Part shown: positions 52,276 through 60,979 of the stretch, one piece after another
How positions within the stretch are numbered: position 1 is the first letter of the stretch
How the letters are laid out: each line of letters opens with the position of its first letter
Assembly (NCBI RefSeq): GCF_009650435.1
Contig: NZ_VVIP01000072.1
Span: 1-64,000, forward strand
Reading direction: 5' to 3'
Length of the DNA: 64,000 nucleotides
Source: Foetidibacter luteolus
Lineage (GTDB): Bacteria; Bacteroidota; Bacteroidia; Chitinophagales; Chitinophagaceae
The notes under the pieces: model-generated
Database searches by the model: none
The model's input: the letters and a program-made list of their open reading frames with translations, nothing else
Told to the model about the DNA's origin: nothing
Position numbers and translations under genes: made by a program

Positions 52276-53358
52276 TTACAACTTTACCACTTCGCCAGTT
52301 CTTACAGATTCATCGCAGGCAAACGCGATGCGCAGGCTGTTAACCGCGTCTTCAATATGGTCTGTAAGGTCAATATCTTCCAGTATGGCTTTTAAAAAAT
52401 AGCGTTGTTCGCGGTTGCAAAGTTCCTGGTGATCGGGCTCATCCTGAAGGTTGATCCATTCATCAGGTTGGGTAAAATTATTATCAGCATCCAGTTGGGC
52501 ATGGTGCAACCTTATAGATTCTGTTTTTGTATGCGCCTCCACAGAATCTGACTTACCGGCTCCGCCGGCATCTTTAGCCACAATAGATACGGAACCTTTT
52601 GGCCCAAACACATCCTTAACAAAGAAAGCTGTTTCGCTAACCATGGGGCCCCAACCAGCTTCGTACCAACCTACTGAACCATCTTCAAACCTTATTTGTA
52701 ACTGGCCATAATTATAATTTCCGGCAGGTATTTCCTCTGTTAGCCTGGCACCTATGGCATACACCTGCACCGGTTTGGAACGCACCATCTGGCACATAAC
52801 ATCTATGTAATGCACACCACAATCAACAATAGGGCTTAAGCTTTTCATGAGGTTACGGTGTACATTCCACATGTTTCCATGGCTTTGCTGGTTAAGGTTC
52901 ATGCGCATAACCAGCGGCTTACCCAACTGTTGCGCCAGTTGTATAAAACGCTCCCACGAAGGGTGTTGCCTGAGTATATAACCCACCACCAGCTTTTTGC
53001 CCGCTTTTTGTGCAGCGGCAGCCACCCTTTCCGCACCGGCAACGGTATCGGCCAGCGGTTTTTCTATAAATACATGACAGCCTTTTTCAAGGGCGGTTAT
53101 GGCATAACTTTCATGTGTATCCGGGTATGTGGAAATACAAACCGCATCGGGGCTGGTTGTAGCCAGTGCTTTCTCGTAATCGCTGAACAGCGGATAACCG
53201 CCGCCCAGTTTTTCATTAAGCACTTCTTTGCTTTTGCCTGTTGATACTATACCGCAAATTTCGAAGCCATCCATTGTATGATAGGCCCACGCATGAGAAG
53301 CGCCCATATTACCACAACCCACCACAAGTACCTTTACTTTGTTTGTATTACCCTGCAT
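52276..53358 (-). CDS. Gfo/Idh/MocA family NAD(P)-dependent oxidoreductase
   Basis: A 360-residue oxidoreductase of the glucose-fructose/inositol dehydrogenase family. The dinucleotide fold starts KVLVVGCGNMGASHAW (GxGxxG near 14-19), the EKPLADT motif with the catalytic-site lysine is near 100-106, and the substrate domain has DCGVHYIDVMCQM near 178-190. Members oxidise sugars or other cyclic polyols; the substrate is not evident. I start at the ATG at 53358, since the earlier 13 codons lack family similarity. Confidence 0.9.
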   Translation of the reverse strand: MQGNTNKVKVLVVGCGNMGASHAWAYHTMDGFEICGIVSTGKSKEVLNEKLGGGYPLFSDYEKALATTSPDAVCISTYPDTHESYAITALEKGCHVFIEKPLADTVAGAERVAAAAQKAGKKLVVGYILRQHPSWERFIQLAQQLGKPLVMRMNLNQQSHGNMWNVHRNLMKSLSPIVDCGVHYIDVMCQMVRSKPVQVYAIGARLTEEIPAGNYNYGQLQIRFEDGSVGWYEAGWGPMVSETAFFVKDVFGPKGSVSIVAKDAGGAGKSDSVEAHTKTESIRLHHAQLDADNNFTQPDEWINLQDEPDHQELCNREQRYFLKAILEDIDLTDHIEDAVNSLRIAFACDESVRTGEVVKL

Positions 53359-53424
53359 ATTGTAACTGTTTTTATAGGTGAATGCCAGCGGCGGCAAAAC
53401 TACTGTTATGCAGGGTTAAACCTG

Positions 53425-54471
53425 TTAAGCGGCTGCTATTTTTTCATATATATTTTTTAACTGCCTTGTGTGCCGCATGGTATGGCAGGTAACAAAACAA
53501 ATCCATTCCTGCCGGGTAAGCTCCCCAAGTTGCGGGAAAGGGAAACTGGTGCAGGTTTCAGACAAATCGGCGGTCTCCGCTATAGCTTGTATTTCCCTTA
53601 TAGCTTGCTGCAACTGGTTTGCAAGTGCTTCTTTATCAAGTGGCCCGGCGGAAGGCCATATAAAATCCGGCGATTGCATTTTGGTGTAATAATCCAGGAA
53701 AATGCTTTTTATGACAGGTACTTTTTCATTAGCAGGCCTTGAGGTAGGTACAATGCCCTCAGTTAATACCTGTGGCACTCCGGACAAGGATTTGAGCACA
53801 TGTTCCGCCACCTGTGCTGCCGTCCAGCTACCTTCAAAAGGAGTTATGTTGGCCTGCCCGTGTGTAAAACCGGCAAGGGTTTGCAGCAAATCCTTGCCTG
53901 CGTTTTCCAGGTCTGCCAGCAATTGCTGTTTTTCATTGCGCGGCTGGTAGGTAAGCAATACGTTACCGCATTTAAAACTGCGGGTTGCCGCATGCGTAAG
54001 GTTTAAGAGATGCGTCACGTTTTTAAATACCGGCGTACCGGCGCCTAACACTACGGGCACTATAATCAGGCGGTATTCATCCACCAGTTGATGCTTGATC
54101 ATTTCGGCAAGCAGGGTAGGCCCGGCAAACAATACCATGTCTTTACCCGGCTGCGCTTTAAGCCGGTTTATCTCTTCAGGTATGCCGGTTTTTACCAGCC
54201 TGCTGTTCCATTCAACTTTGCTAAGCGTGCTTGAAAATACCAGCTTCTCTTTGTTGTTCATCATCCCGGCAAAATGGCCCTCAGCATTGGGCCAGTACTG
54301 TATCATCAACTCGTACGATACCCGCCCATAAATAAGCAAGTCAATGCCTTCAAGAAACGCTGTCATGTAAGTTTCCATTTCATCATCCCACACATGCCAA
54401 TCAAGGTTGTTGCCAGGGCCTTCAGCATAACCATCTGCCGAAACCATCATGGATACTATCAGTTTGCGCAT
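53425..54471 (-). CDS. Fusion of RibD-C/DHFR-like and DinB-like domains
   Basis: A 348-residue two-domain protein. The N-terminal half (about 1-175) is the RibD C-terminal/dihydrofolate-reductase-like fold: KLIVSMMVSADGYAEGPG, YGRVSYELMIQYWP and MVLFAGPTLLAEMIKHQLVD. The C-terminal half (about 185-345) is a DinB-like four-helix domain with GSWTAAQVAEHVLKS and a late CHTMRHTRQLKN; the histidines form a possible metal site. Each half is common alone in Bacteroidota; joined they may be one detoxifying unit or a gene fusion of no special meaning. Start chosen at MRKLIVSMM. Confidence 0.85.
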   Translation of the reverse strand: MRKLIVSMMVSADGYAEGPGNNLDWHVWDDEMETYMTAFLEGIDLLIYGRVSYELMIQYWPNAEGHFAGMMNNKEKLVFSSTLSKVEWNSRLVKTGIPEEINRLKAQPGKDMVLFAGPTLLAEMIKHQLVDEYRLIIVPVVLGAGTPVFKNVTHLLNLTHAATRSFKCGNVLLTYQPRNEKQQLLADLENAGKDLLQTLAGFTHGQANITPFEGSWTAAQVAEHVLKSLSGVPQVLTEGIVPTSRPANEKVPVIKSIFLDYYTKMQSPDFIWPSAGPLDKEALANQLQQAIREIQAIAETADLSETCTSFPFPQLGELTRQEWICFVTCHTMRHTRQLKNIYEKIAAA

Positions 54472-54640
54472 ACAAAATGTTTGAATAGTTAAGTAATACT
54501 TTATTGTAAACTTACCCTGGTTAGATGGGCTGGGCAGAGGCTGTATATGACAAGCTGCGGGTGCAAATGTGTCAATACACATCTTTGTTAGCCATGCACA
54601 GTTTGATTGGTTGTATTAGTAAAAAGACAGAACTTAGGCT

Positions 54641-55216
54641 ATGAAAAAAATTCTGCCGCTGATATTGATATTGCTAACTTTTTCCGCTGACGGCCAGCCA
54701 GATTATGCCGCTTACCAGCTTACTTACAAAACCGGCCTGGCCAATGAACTGCACATTGATACTTCTAAAGTAAAATTTTATCCCATCAACAAAGCATTGC
54801 TTGTTAACGCCACCGTGGAGCTTTTGAAGGAAGAACCCGTATTTGATATGATAACTTCATCCGGCAAAACAAAAGAGGCGGTAAAATATGCAAGGCTGCA
54901 CTTCAACTATCAAGACAAATCTTACACACTGTATGCCTACCAGTTGATAGCTTTAAAGAATTCAGCCGAACATGCCACCCACTTTTTTGTTCCTTTTAAA
55001 GATGCAGCCAGTGGTAAAGGGAATTATGGTGGTGGCCGCTACCTTGATTTTACCGCCGCCGATATACAGGCTGGTAAACTTCTCATTGACTTTAATAAGG
55101 CGTACAACCCTTCCTGCGCATTTGTAACCGGTTATAACTGCCCTATACCGCCGCCAGCCAACAAATTACCTTTTGCCGTTAATGCCGGCGAAAAAAAGTA
55201 CACCGGTTTAAAATAA
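54641..55216 (+). CDS. DUF1684 family protein
   Basis: A 191-residue exported protein. The signal peptide is MKKILPLILILLTFSADGQ. The C-terminal part has the DUF1684 hallmark: FFVPFKDAASGKGNYGGGRY, LDFTAADIQAGKLLIDFNKA and YNPSCAFVTGYNCPIPPPAN near 155-174, with its conserved cysteine pair. The family function is unknown. It stands alone, convergent with a small gene that has its own terminator. Confidence 0.92.
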   Translation: MKKILPLILILLTFSADGQPDYAAYQLTYKTGLANELHIDTSKVKFYPINKALLVNATVELLKEEPVFDMITSSGKTKEAVKYARLHFNYQDKSYTLYAYQLIALKNSAEHATHFFVPFKDAASGKGNYGGGRYLDFTAADIQAGKLLIDFNKAYNPSCAFVTGYNCPIPPPANKLPFAVNAGEKKYTGLK

Positions 55217-55241
55217 AAAAGCTGGCAGATGATGCCAGCCT
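55211..55241 (-). terminator. Terminator for the small gene at 55271-55501
   Basis: GCTGGCA / TGCCAGC stem with a 5-base loop and a T6 run plus ATTTT on the minus strand only. It overlaps the DUF1684 stop codon. Confidence 0.8.
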
Positions 55242-55270
55242 GTAGCTTTCTCCGGCTTATCCTTTAGCCG

Positions 55271-55501
55271 TTACTGTATAAACCTGCTTATAAAAGAAGG
55301 GTTACAGGTTACGCTTTTCAAGTCTTTATCACTATTTGCCAGAGAGGCGTTTTTTACGTTGGTACCAGGGTTGAAAAATATATGAAAGGCCTGCCTGCCG
55401 CTGCTGCTTATTATAGCAGTGGCAAAAACAAGCGAGAATAGCAGCAAATGCTTCTTCAGAATGTTTTTTAGTGGATAATATTTGAAAAATTGCAGTAGCA
55501 T
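55271..55501 (-). CDS. Small hydrophobic-start protein, doubtful
   Basis: A 76-residue frame that starts MLLQFFKYYPLKNILKKH and has one hydrophobic segment (LLLFSLVFATAIISS) and a polar tail. It may be a small secreted or membrane protein. The best support is a strong minus-strand terminator just beyond its stop, while the TonB-receptor gene upstream has its own terminator; so something short is transcribed leftward here. Function unknown; it could also be a non-coding RNA. Confidence 0.4.
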   Translation of the reverse strand: MLLQFFKYYPLKNILKKHLLLFSLVFATAIISSSGRQAFHIFFNPGTNVKNASLANSDKDLKSVTCNPSFISRFIQ

Positions 55502-55621
55502 TTTTGTGTATGATTGCGGAACAAATGTAATAACGGTAACTCTGCCGCAATACCGGGGAATGTATGAAACGGAAAAAATGGGGGATGAACCGGGAAGAAA
55601 ACCCGAGAAATAAGATGAAGA

Positions 55622-55656
55622 AAATAAAAAAGCCCGGAGTTACCCGGGCCTTTTAA
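55622..55656 (-). terminator. Terminator of the second TonB receptor
   Basis: AAGCCCGG / CCGGGCCTT stem, with a T-run and ATTTT on the minus strand, 30 bases beyond the receptor stop. Confidence 0.85.
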
Positions 55657-55687
55657 CCATTGTTGTATCGCTGAAATCAAAAAGATG

Positions 55688-58132
55688 CTACTGGCTTATC
55701 CCGCCACCCTGGCTGCCTACGCGTTTGCTTTCTTCATCGGTAGCTGTTTTACGCTGGCGGGCGGCTTTAACCTGCATGCTGCCAAAACGGTAGCTGAAGT
55801 TGATGCGTAGCTGGCGGCTTTCCCAACCACCCCTTGTTTTAATATACTGACCGGCAAAGTCGCTGGTACCGCCCCAGCGCATGGTTTGAAACACATCCGT
55901 AACAGTTGCCTTTATAGTGGCTTTACCTTTTAGTACAGTTTGCATTACACCAAGATCCAGCCCAAACATTTCTTTACTTTTAAAAGTGCCCTGCCATATA
56001 GAAGGCGTAGTGTAAAAAGTACTGATTTCCATAGTAGTAAGCTTGCCCAGTTTTAATGTTTGCTGGGCATACAAAGTGGCGGCAAACACATCCAGGTTAA
56101 TGGTGCGGCCTTCGCCAAAGTTTGCCTGGTACTTGGAATAGTAGGCATTAACATTAGCGAATATGCTGTATATCTTGTACTGGAACGGCATGCTGACGTT
56201 AAGGCTTACAATATCCTGGTCTGCCAGGTTCTTTTTGGTAATGAATGATTTTGATTTTTCGGCAGTATCAATAATCTGCGAGAACACATCGCTAACATGG
56301 CTGTAGCTTAATGTGGTAGTAAGCTTATACTTAAACGTATTGGTGATAGAAATGCTATTGGTGTACTGTGGCCTCAACTCTGTATTACCTTTCTGGTAAG
56401 TGTACTCATCCAGCTTAAACTCAAAGGGGTTCAGGTCCTGGTAAGCAGGTCGGTCAATCCTTCTGCTGTAGCTGATGCTCCACTGGTTCATCGGGTTTTT
56501 GTTGAAGGTAATAGCCGCGCTCGGGAAGAAATTGGTGTAATTTCTTTTAAAGGCTGAATCATACTGAATATAATCACCCTGCCATTTAAAACCGTTGGAG
56601 CGGCCCTCGGCATTTGTATTCTCCATACGAACGCCAGCCTGTATCATAATACCTTTAAACTGCCTGTTATAGTTTACGTATAACGCGTTGATATTCTCTT
56701 TATAGTTAAAACGGTTGCTGCGCAGTGTATCCAGAATTTTATCTGAAGAATACACATTGTAGCGTTGAAAATCGTTATCACTTTTTACGTAAGATATCTT
56801 GCCGCCAATACCCAGCCTGCCTTTTTTGAAGTTTTGCTCATAATCCGCCTTGGCAGAATAAAGGTCAATGTCTGTTGGGGCAACCATGTTGTAGATATAC
56901 TGGTTGTTAATGGTGGTAAAACTGGGATCGTAATAATAGTTGGGCTGAAACTGGTCGCTGCGGATGGTGTAAAAGCCATAGTCAGCGTCCAGGTTTAATT
57001 CACGGCCGGCAGTATCAGCATAACGGTAGTTCGCATTAAAGTTTATGTTGTCGCGGTTGCTCTTGCTAACGTTATCAGCAAACAAAATTCTATCCACAAC
57101 GCCTTTGGTAGAAATAGGCGTTTTGCTTACATTACTGAAAGTGTTTTCTGAAATGTTACCATTTACCATAACACCTACTGTGCTGGTTTTATTGGCAAAA
57201 TAGTCTGCACCAGCTTTAAAGCCATGACTGGCGTTGCTGAAAGTCATTAAAGACTTCTGATCGAACAAAGTATCCAGTTGCACACGGTGCAGCTCCATAA
57301 AGCTTTCATTCCTGGCCTTATTGTAATTGTAGTTGCCAAACAGGTTAAACTTGGCATTGCGGTGGTTTAAAGACAGGCCGCCATTGTATTTAGGATAAAC
57401 CCCCTGGTTATATCCAAGGTTAACCGAACCATTGGTACCATAAGCTTTATTTTTTTTCAGCCTTATGTTAATGATACCGGCGTTACCAGCGGCTTCATAT
57501 TTTGCTGAAGGGTTGGTGATTATTTCAATAGCTTCTACCTGCGATGACTGCAGGGATTTTAAGAAGTTGCTTAAATCGCTGCCACTTAACGGAGAAGGTT
57601 TGCCATCAATATAAACCTGCACGCCGTTCTTTCCGCTAAGGCTTATGTTGTCATCCTTATCAACGGTTACACCTGGAGATTTACGCAGCAATTCCATCGC
57701 ATCGTTACCAACAGCGTTGATGGTATTCTCCACGTTTAAAATAGTTTTATCTGCCTTCACTTCAATCATCGGTTTACGGGCAACAACAGTAACGCCCTGC
57801 AAATCAGAAGATGCCTTGGAAAGTGAAAAGGCAGGTACATCAACATCTCCGCTGCCAGCCACATCAAAAGTGCCGGAATATTTGGCGGCGTAACCTACGT
57901 AAGAGGCGCTTACGAGGTATTTACCCGCTTTAACTGAGGGGAATTTGAATTTTCCTTCTTTATCTGTTACAGCCAGTTTTATTACAGCCGAATCTTTTGC
58001 GGCATGAAGGGAAATACTTGCATTGGCGATATTTTTTCCGTCAATGTCTTTTACAACACCTGAAACATTCTGCGCCATAAGGGAAGAGGTTAGCAAAAGC
58101 AGGGATAAAACAAGGGATAAATCTTTTCTCAT
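55688..58132 (-). CDS. TonB-dependent receptor, OMP_b-brl family
   Basis: An 814-residue outer-membrane protein. After the signal peptide (RKDLSLVLSLLLLTSSLMAQ) a carboxypeptidase-regulatory-like domain spans about 21-105, a plug domain about 115-225 (VEAIEIITNPSAKYEAAGNA), and a beta-barrel the rest. The LxKSPGVTVDKDDNISLSG region is typical of the large barrel group without a SusD partner; no neighbour suggests a substrate. A TonB box is not evident. The C-terminal tail is basic and Gln/Gly-rich, an odd end for a barrel. Start chosen at 58132 by the signal peptide. Confidence 0.9.
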   Translation of the reverse strand: MRKDLSLVLSLLLLTSSLMAQNVSGVVKDIDGKNIANASISLHAAKDSAVIKLAVTDKEGKFKFPSVKAGKYLVSASYVGYAAKYSGTFDVAGSGDVDVPAFSLSKASSDLQGVTVVARKPMIEVKADKTILNVENTINAVGNDAMELLRKSPGVTVDKDDNISLSGKNGVQVYIDGKPSPLSGSDLSNFLKSLQSSQVEAIEIITNPSAKYEAAGNAGIINIRLKKNKAYGTNGSVNLGYNQGVYPKYNGGLSLNHRNAKFNLFGNYNYNKARNESFMELHRVQLDTLFDQKSLMTFSNASHGFKAGADYFANKTSTVGVMVNGNISENTFSNVSKTPISTKGVVDRILFADNVSKSNRDNINFNANYRYADTAGRELNLDADYGFYTIRSDQFQPNYYYDPSFTTINNQYIYNMVAPTDIDLYSAKADYEQNFKKGRLGIGGKISYVKSDNDFQRYNVYSSDKILDTLRSNRFNYKENINALYVNYNRQFKGIMIQAGVRMENTNAEGRSNGFKWQGDYIQYDSAFKRNYTNFFPSAAITFNKNPMNQWSISYSRRIDRPAYQDLNPFEFKLDEYTYQKGNTELRPQYTNSISITNTFKYKLTTTLSYSHVSDVFSQIIDTAEKSKSFITKKNLADQDIVSLNVSMPFQYKIYSIFANVNAYYSKYQANFGEGRTINLDVFAATLYAQQTLKLGKLTTMEISTFYTTPSIWQGTFKSKEMFGLDLGVMQTVLKGKATIKATVTDVFQTMRWGGTSDFAGQYIKTRGGWESRQLRINFSYRFGSMQVKAARQRKTATDEESKRVGSQGGGISQ

Positions 58133-58265
58133 AACAAAGGTCAATTTGCACAATTAGTGTGCAAAGTTGTTTTAACATTACAGAAAGGGTAAGCGGTTTA
58201 TGTACCAGCGGTGTAAAACTTGTGGTGAATGGCGGGCTTTATCGGCTATATGGTTAAACCCTGTA

Positions 58266-58289
58266 ATATGAAGCTTGCAGGCTTCATAT
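58266..58289. repeat. Short perfect inverted repeat
   Basis: ATATGAAGC / GCTTCATAT, 9-bp arms with a 6-base loop. A second one, ATTAATGCC / GGCATTAAT, is at 58336-58358. Neither has a T-run of terminator type. The gap 58133-58481 has no gene. Confidence 0.7.
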
Positions 58290-58335
58290 CTCAAACCAAT
58301 AATCATCTATTAATAATAGTTAATGTGTTGGCTAT

Positions 58336-58358
58336 ATTAATGCCTTTAGGGCATTAAT
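58336..58358. repeat. Short perfect inverted repeat
   Basis: ATTAATGCC (58336-58344), loop TTTAG, GGCATTAAT (58350-58358). It lies just left of repeat B copy 15. It may be a REP-like word or a weak terminator. Confidence 0.7.
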
Positions 58359-58369
58359 GCTTTACTTTT

Positions 58370-58432
58370 TGGCCCGGCAGATAGTACAAACATGAAGCGT
58401 CCGTTGCGTCGCACTCTTGTACTTTCAGGAAT
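58370..58432 (+). repeat. Dispersed repeat B, copy 15
   Basis: TTTTTGGCCCGGCAGATAG arm, then CCGTTGCGTCGCACTCTTGT and ACTTTCAGG. Confidence 0.9.
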
Positions 58433-58481
58433 TCTATTCAGCGATTAATCGACTGATTCAGCCACGCCATCTTCCCTTATC

Positions 58482-59609
58482 CTATACCAGTTCTTTCAAC
58501 TTTTCTACAACCGCATCAACTTCTTCTCTCGTATTGTATTTGCTGAAAGAAAAACGCACGGCCACCTTATCGGGGTCGTTGTAAATGGCACGTATCACAT
58601 GGCTGCCGGCATCGGCGCCGCTGGTGCAGGCGCTGCCGCCAGATGCACAGATGTGGTTAATGTCAAGGCTAAACAGCAACATCTCGCTTTTATCAGTTTT
58701 TGGAAAGCTCACATTCAATACAGTATATAAGCTTTTGCCCAGCGGGTCGCCATTAAATGAGACGCCTGGTATATGCAGTTGCAGTTGCTGCATCATGTAC
58801 AGCTTAATATCTTTTATATACCCGCTTTGGGTTTCATAGTTATCAGTTGCCAATTGTAATGCTTTAGCAAACCCCACAATTCCATACAGGTTTTCCGTAC
58901 CGGCCCGCATGTTCCGTTCCTGGCTGCCACCCTGCACAAAAGGCTTTATTTTAATGTTTTCGTTTACATATAATATGCCCACTCCTTTGGGGCCATGAAA
59001 CTTATGGCCAGCCCCCGTTATAAAGTCAACAGGCGTATTACGCAGGTCAAAAGGAAAATGGCCTACCGTCTGCACCGTATCGCTATGAAAAACAGCAGCA
59101 AATTTTCTGCAAATGTTGCCTGTAGCATGTATATCCAGCATATTACCAATTTCATTATTGGCATGCATTAATGTTACCAGGCTTTTACCATTATTCGCCG
59201 CCAGCAATTCTTCAAGATGGGTAAGGTCAACATGGCCGTTGGCCAGTAATTGCACGTAACTAACAGCAACCTGCCTGCTTTTCTGCAGGTGTTCCACCAC
59301 ATGCAGTGTGGCATGGTGCTCTATTGGCGAGGTAATGATGTGTGTGCAGCCAAGGTCTGTAACCGCGGCAGTAATAGCAGTATTGCTGCTTTCTGTGCCA
59401 CCGCTGGTAAAGAATATTTCAGCGGGGTGCGCATTTAAAATTTTTGCAACAGTCTTTCTTGCATTTTCAATGGCCAGGCGGCTTTCGCGGCCATAACTAT
59501 AAATAGATGATGGATTTCCAAAATGTGTGGTCAGGTAAGGCATCATAGCCTCCAATACTTCCGCGTCAAGCTGTGTGGTAGCAGCATTATCAAAATAAAT
59601 TCTGTTCAT
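58482..59609 (-). CDS. Cysteine desulfurase
   Basis: A 375-residue PLP enzyme of the NifS/IscS class that takes sulfur from cysteine for Fe-S clusters or thio-modification. It starts NRIYFDNAATTQLDAEVLEA. The PLP lysine is in TGAGHKFHGPKGVGILY near 197-213, and the sulfur-carrying cysteine is in ASGGSACTSGA near 321-331. I start at MNRIYFDN; the frame is open 15 codons more. No iscU or sufE partner is adjacent. A TAnnTTTG match lies 22 bases upstream. Confidence 0.95.
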   Translation of the reverse strand: MNRIYFDNAATTQLDAEVLEAMMPYLTTHFGNPSSIYSYGRESRLAIENARKTVAKILNAHPAEIFFTSGGTESSNTAITAAVTDLGCTHIITSPIEHHATLHVVEHLQKSRQVAVSYVQLLANGHVDLTHLEELLAANNGKSLVTLMHANNEIGNMLDIHATGNICRKFAAVFHSDTVQTVGHFPFDLRNTPVDFITGAGHKFHGPKGVGILYVNENIKIKPFVQGGSQERNMRAGTENLYGIVGFAKALQLATDNYETQSGYIKDIKLYMMQQLQLHIPGVSFNGDPLGKSLYTVLNVSFPKTDKSEMLLFSLDINHICASGGSACTSGADAGSHVIRAIYNDPDKVAVRFSFSKYNTREEVDAVVEKLKELV

Positions 59610-59631
59610 CGCCTTCTTTTCAGAAAAGCTG

Positions 59632-59639
59632 CAAAAGTA
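59632..59639 (-). promoter_or_regulatory. Putative -7 element for the cysteine desulfurase gene
   Basis: TACTTTTG on the minus strand matches TAnnTTTG exactly, 22 bases before the ATG at 59609. Confidence 0.5.
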
Positions 59640-59700
59640 AGAAGGATTGGGCAAGTATGCGTATAGAAGTATAAGAATGCCGGGCTTTGTAATACACTCT

Positions 59701-60564
59701 CTATATCTTTCCCTTGTTCTTTTTAATGCCGGGGTATTTATCTATGGTTTCAAATACAAAACGGGGGTTCTTTTTTAGCACCGTAATAAATTTTTGCAGG
59801 GAGTCTGCCGGCGCCGTATCTCCAAACATACGGTCATGGGCCAGTATTACAATGTGTTTTTTTGTTCTAAGCTCATTTGAGTTTGCGTAAGAATCTACTG
59901 TTTTAATCATGGTTTCCACGCTTTGCACCGGCGTGCTTTTTGTACCTTTAAAACGCCATTCAATATCCCAGCCAACCACATCGTAGCCGGTGGAATCCAT
60001 GAACTTAGCTAACGGAAGGGTTAATTTGGGCCCGTGGGGCTTGCTATGTAGTGTCCAGGTATTGTTGCCCGGAAAACGTACAATGCGGTAAGGTATATGC
60101 AGGCTGTCTTCCGCTTTTATAAAATCAAGCTGCGCCTGCGATGGCGTGCCATAAAATTTTTTGTAATGATTACGGTAAGCATGTGTATAGCTGTGGTTGG
60201 CAAGAAAGAAAAAAGGATAACCTGCGTAAACACTGTCAACAAAAGACCGGAGCAGCCTGTTATCAGCATGCTGGCCTACCATAAAAAATGTGGCTTTTAC
60301 ACCCAGCGATTTGCAGATATGATAACAGTTCATAGTGCCATGCTGTGGGCCGTCATCAAAAGTAAGGTAGATATAACGAAGGGAGGTATCCTGCGGGTTA
60401 TAACTAAATGTATCCCTGTTGATGCCGGGGTTAGCATCGGTGGTATCGGTTTGGCTGATTACAGTGCCTCTTTTGTAGTTACAGCCGGATACAGTGAAGG
60501 TTACATTCAAAAGGGCCAGCGCAATGAGGAAATGAACAAACCTTTCCTCTCTGATATGTCTCAT
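59701..60564 (-). CDS. Polysaccharide deacetylase lipoprotein
   Basis: A 287-residue NodB-fold enzyme that removes acetyl groups from a glycan. The lipobox is FTVSGC (Cys at about residue 28). Motif 1 is YLTFDDGPQHGT near 71-82, motif 2 is NHSYTHAYRNH near 123-133, with the metal-binding His, and RFPGNNTW near 168-175 is motif 3. It could act on peptidoglycan or a surface polymer in the periplasm or at the outer membrane. Start chosen at MRHIREER. Confidence 0.9.
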   Translation of the reverse strand: MRHIREERFVHFLIALALLNVTFTVSGCNYKRGTVISQTDTTDANPGINRDTFSYNPQDTSLRYIYLTFDDGPQHGTMNCYHICKSLGVKATFFMVGQHADNRLLRSFVDSVYAGYPFFFLANHSYTHAYRNHYKKFYGTPSQAQLDFIKAEDSLHIPYRIVRFPGNNTWTLHSKPHGPKLTLPLAKFMDSTGYDVVGWDIEWRFKGTKSTPVQSVETMIKTVDSYANSNELRTKKHIVILAHDRMFGDTAPADSLQKFITVLKKNPRFVFETIDKYPGIKKNKGKI

Positions 60565-60726
60565 AAAAGTTTAGAAATAGGGCCTAAAGGTAATGTGCTG
60601 TTTATACAACAATTTGTTACAACTGATTAATTATTGCTTATAATTTGGCTTAGTGCGGGTGTATAAATATGCTACAGATGTTCATTCAGGGTTTGGTGCC
60701 CTGCCGGGTTAGTATTGGTACAGCCC

Positions 60727-60865
60727 AATGGCTGCCGGATTGAAACGGAAACCCCGCTGAGGCTTATGTGCTACAGGTTCTTGCGGCGGAGTTGCAGTAC
60801 AATTGAGAAAAAGCAACTAAATGTTGCTTTGACGAAGATTGCGAACGTAGTTCTGCCGGTACTGC
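60727..60865 (+). repeat. Degenerate repeat A, copy 7, with hairpin remnant
   Basis: CGGATTGAAACGGAAACCCC and GCTGAGGC match the left half of repeat A, and AAGCAACTAAATGTTGCTTT, then GACGAAGATTGCG and CGTAGTTCTGCC, match the inserted hairpin of copy 5. The right end has decayed. The gap 60565-60979 has no gene. Confidence 0.7.
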
Positions 60866-60928
60866 AGCCCCCATGAATGCCGCAGCCGAAAGCCCCAAAT
60901 GGCTTTACGGCAGCAATTCGGCCTAATC

Positions 60929-60960
60929 TTTCTGATTATCACATTTTCCTATTACATTTG
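60929..60960 (+). promoter_or_regulatory. Promoter for pdhA
   Basis: TTTC (60929-60932), 20 bases, then TACATTTG (60953-60960), an exact TAnnTTTG match. The leader to the GTG start is 19 bases. Confidence 0.6.
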
Positions 60961-60979
60961 CCCCTCAAATTTTAAGATT

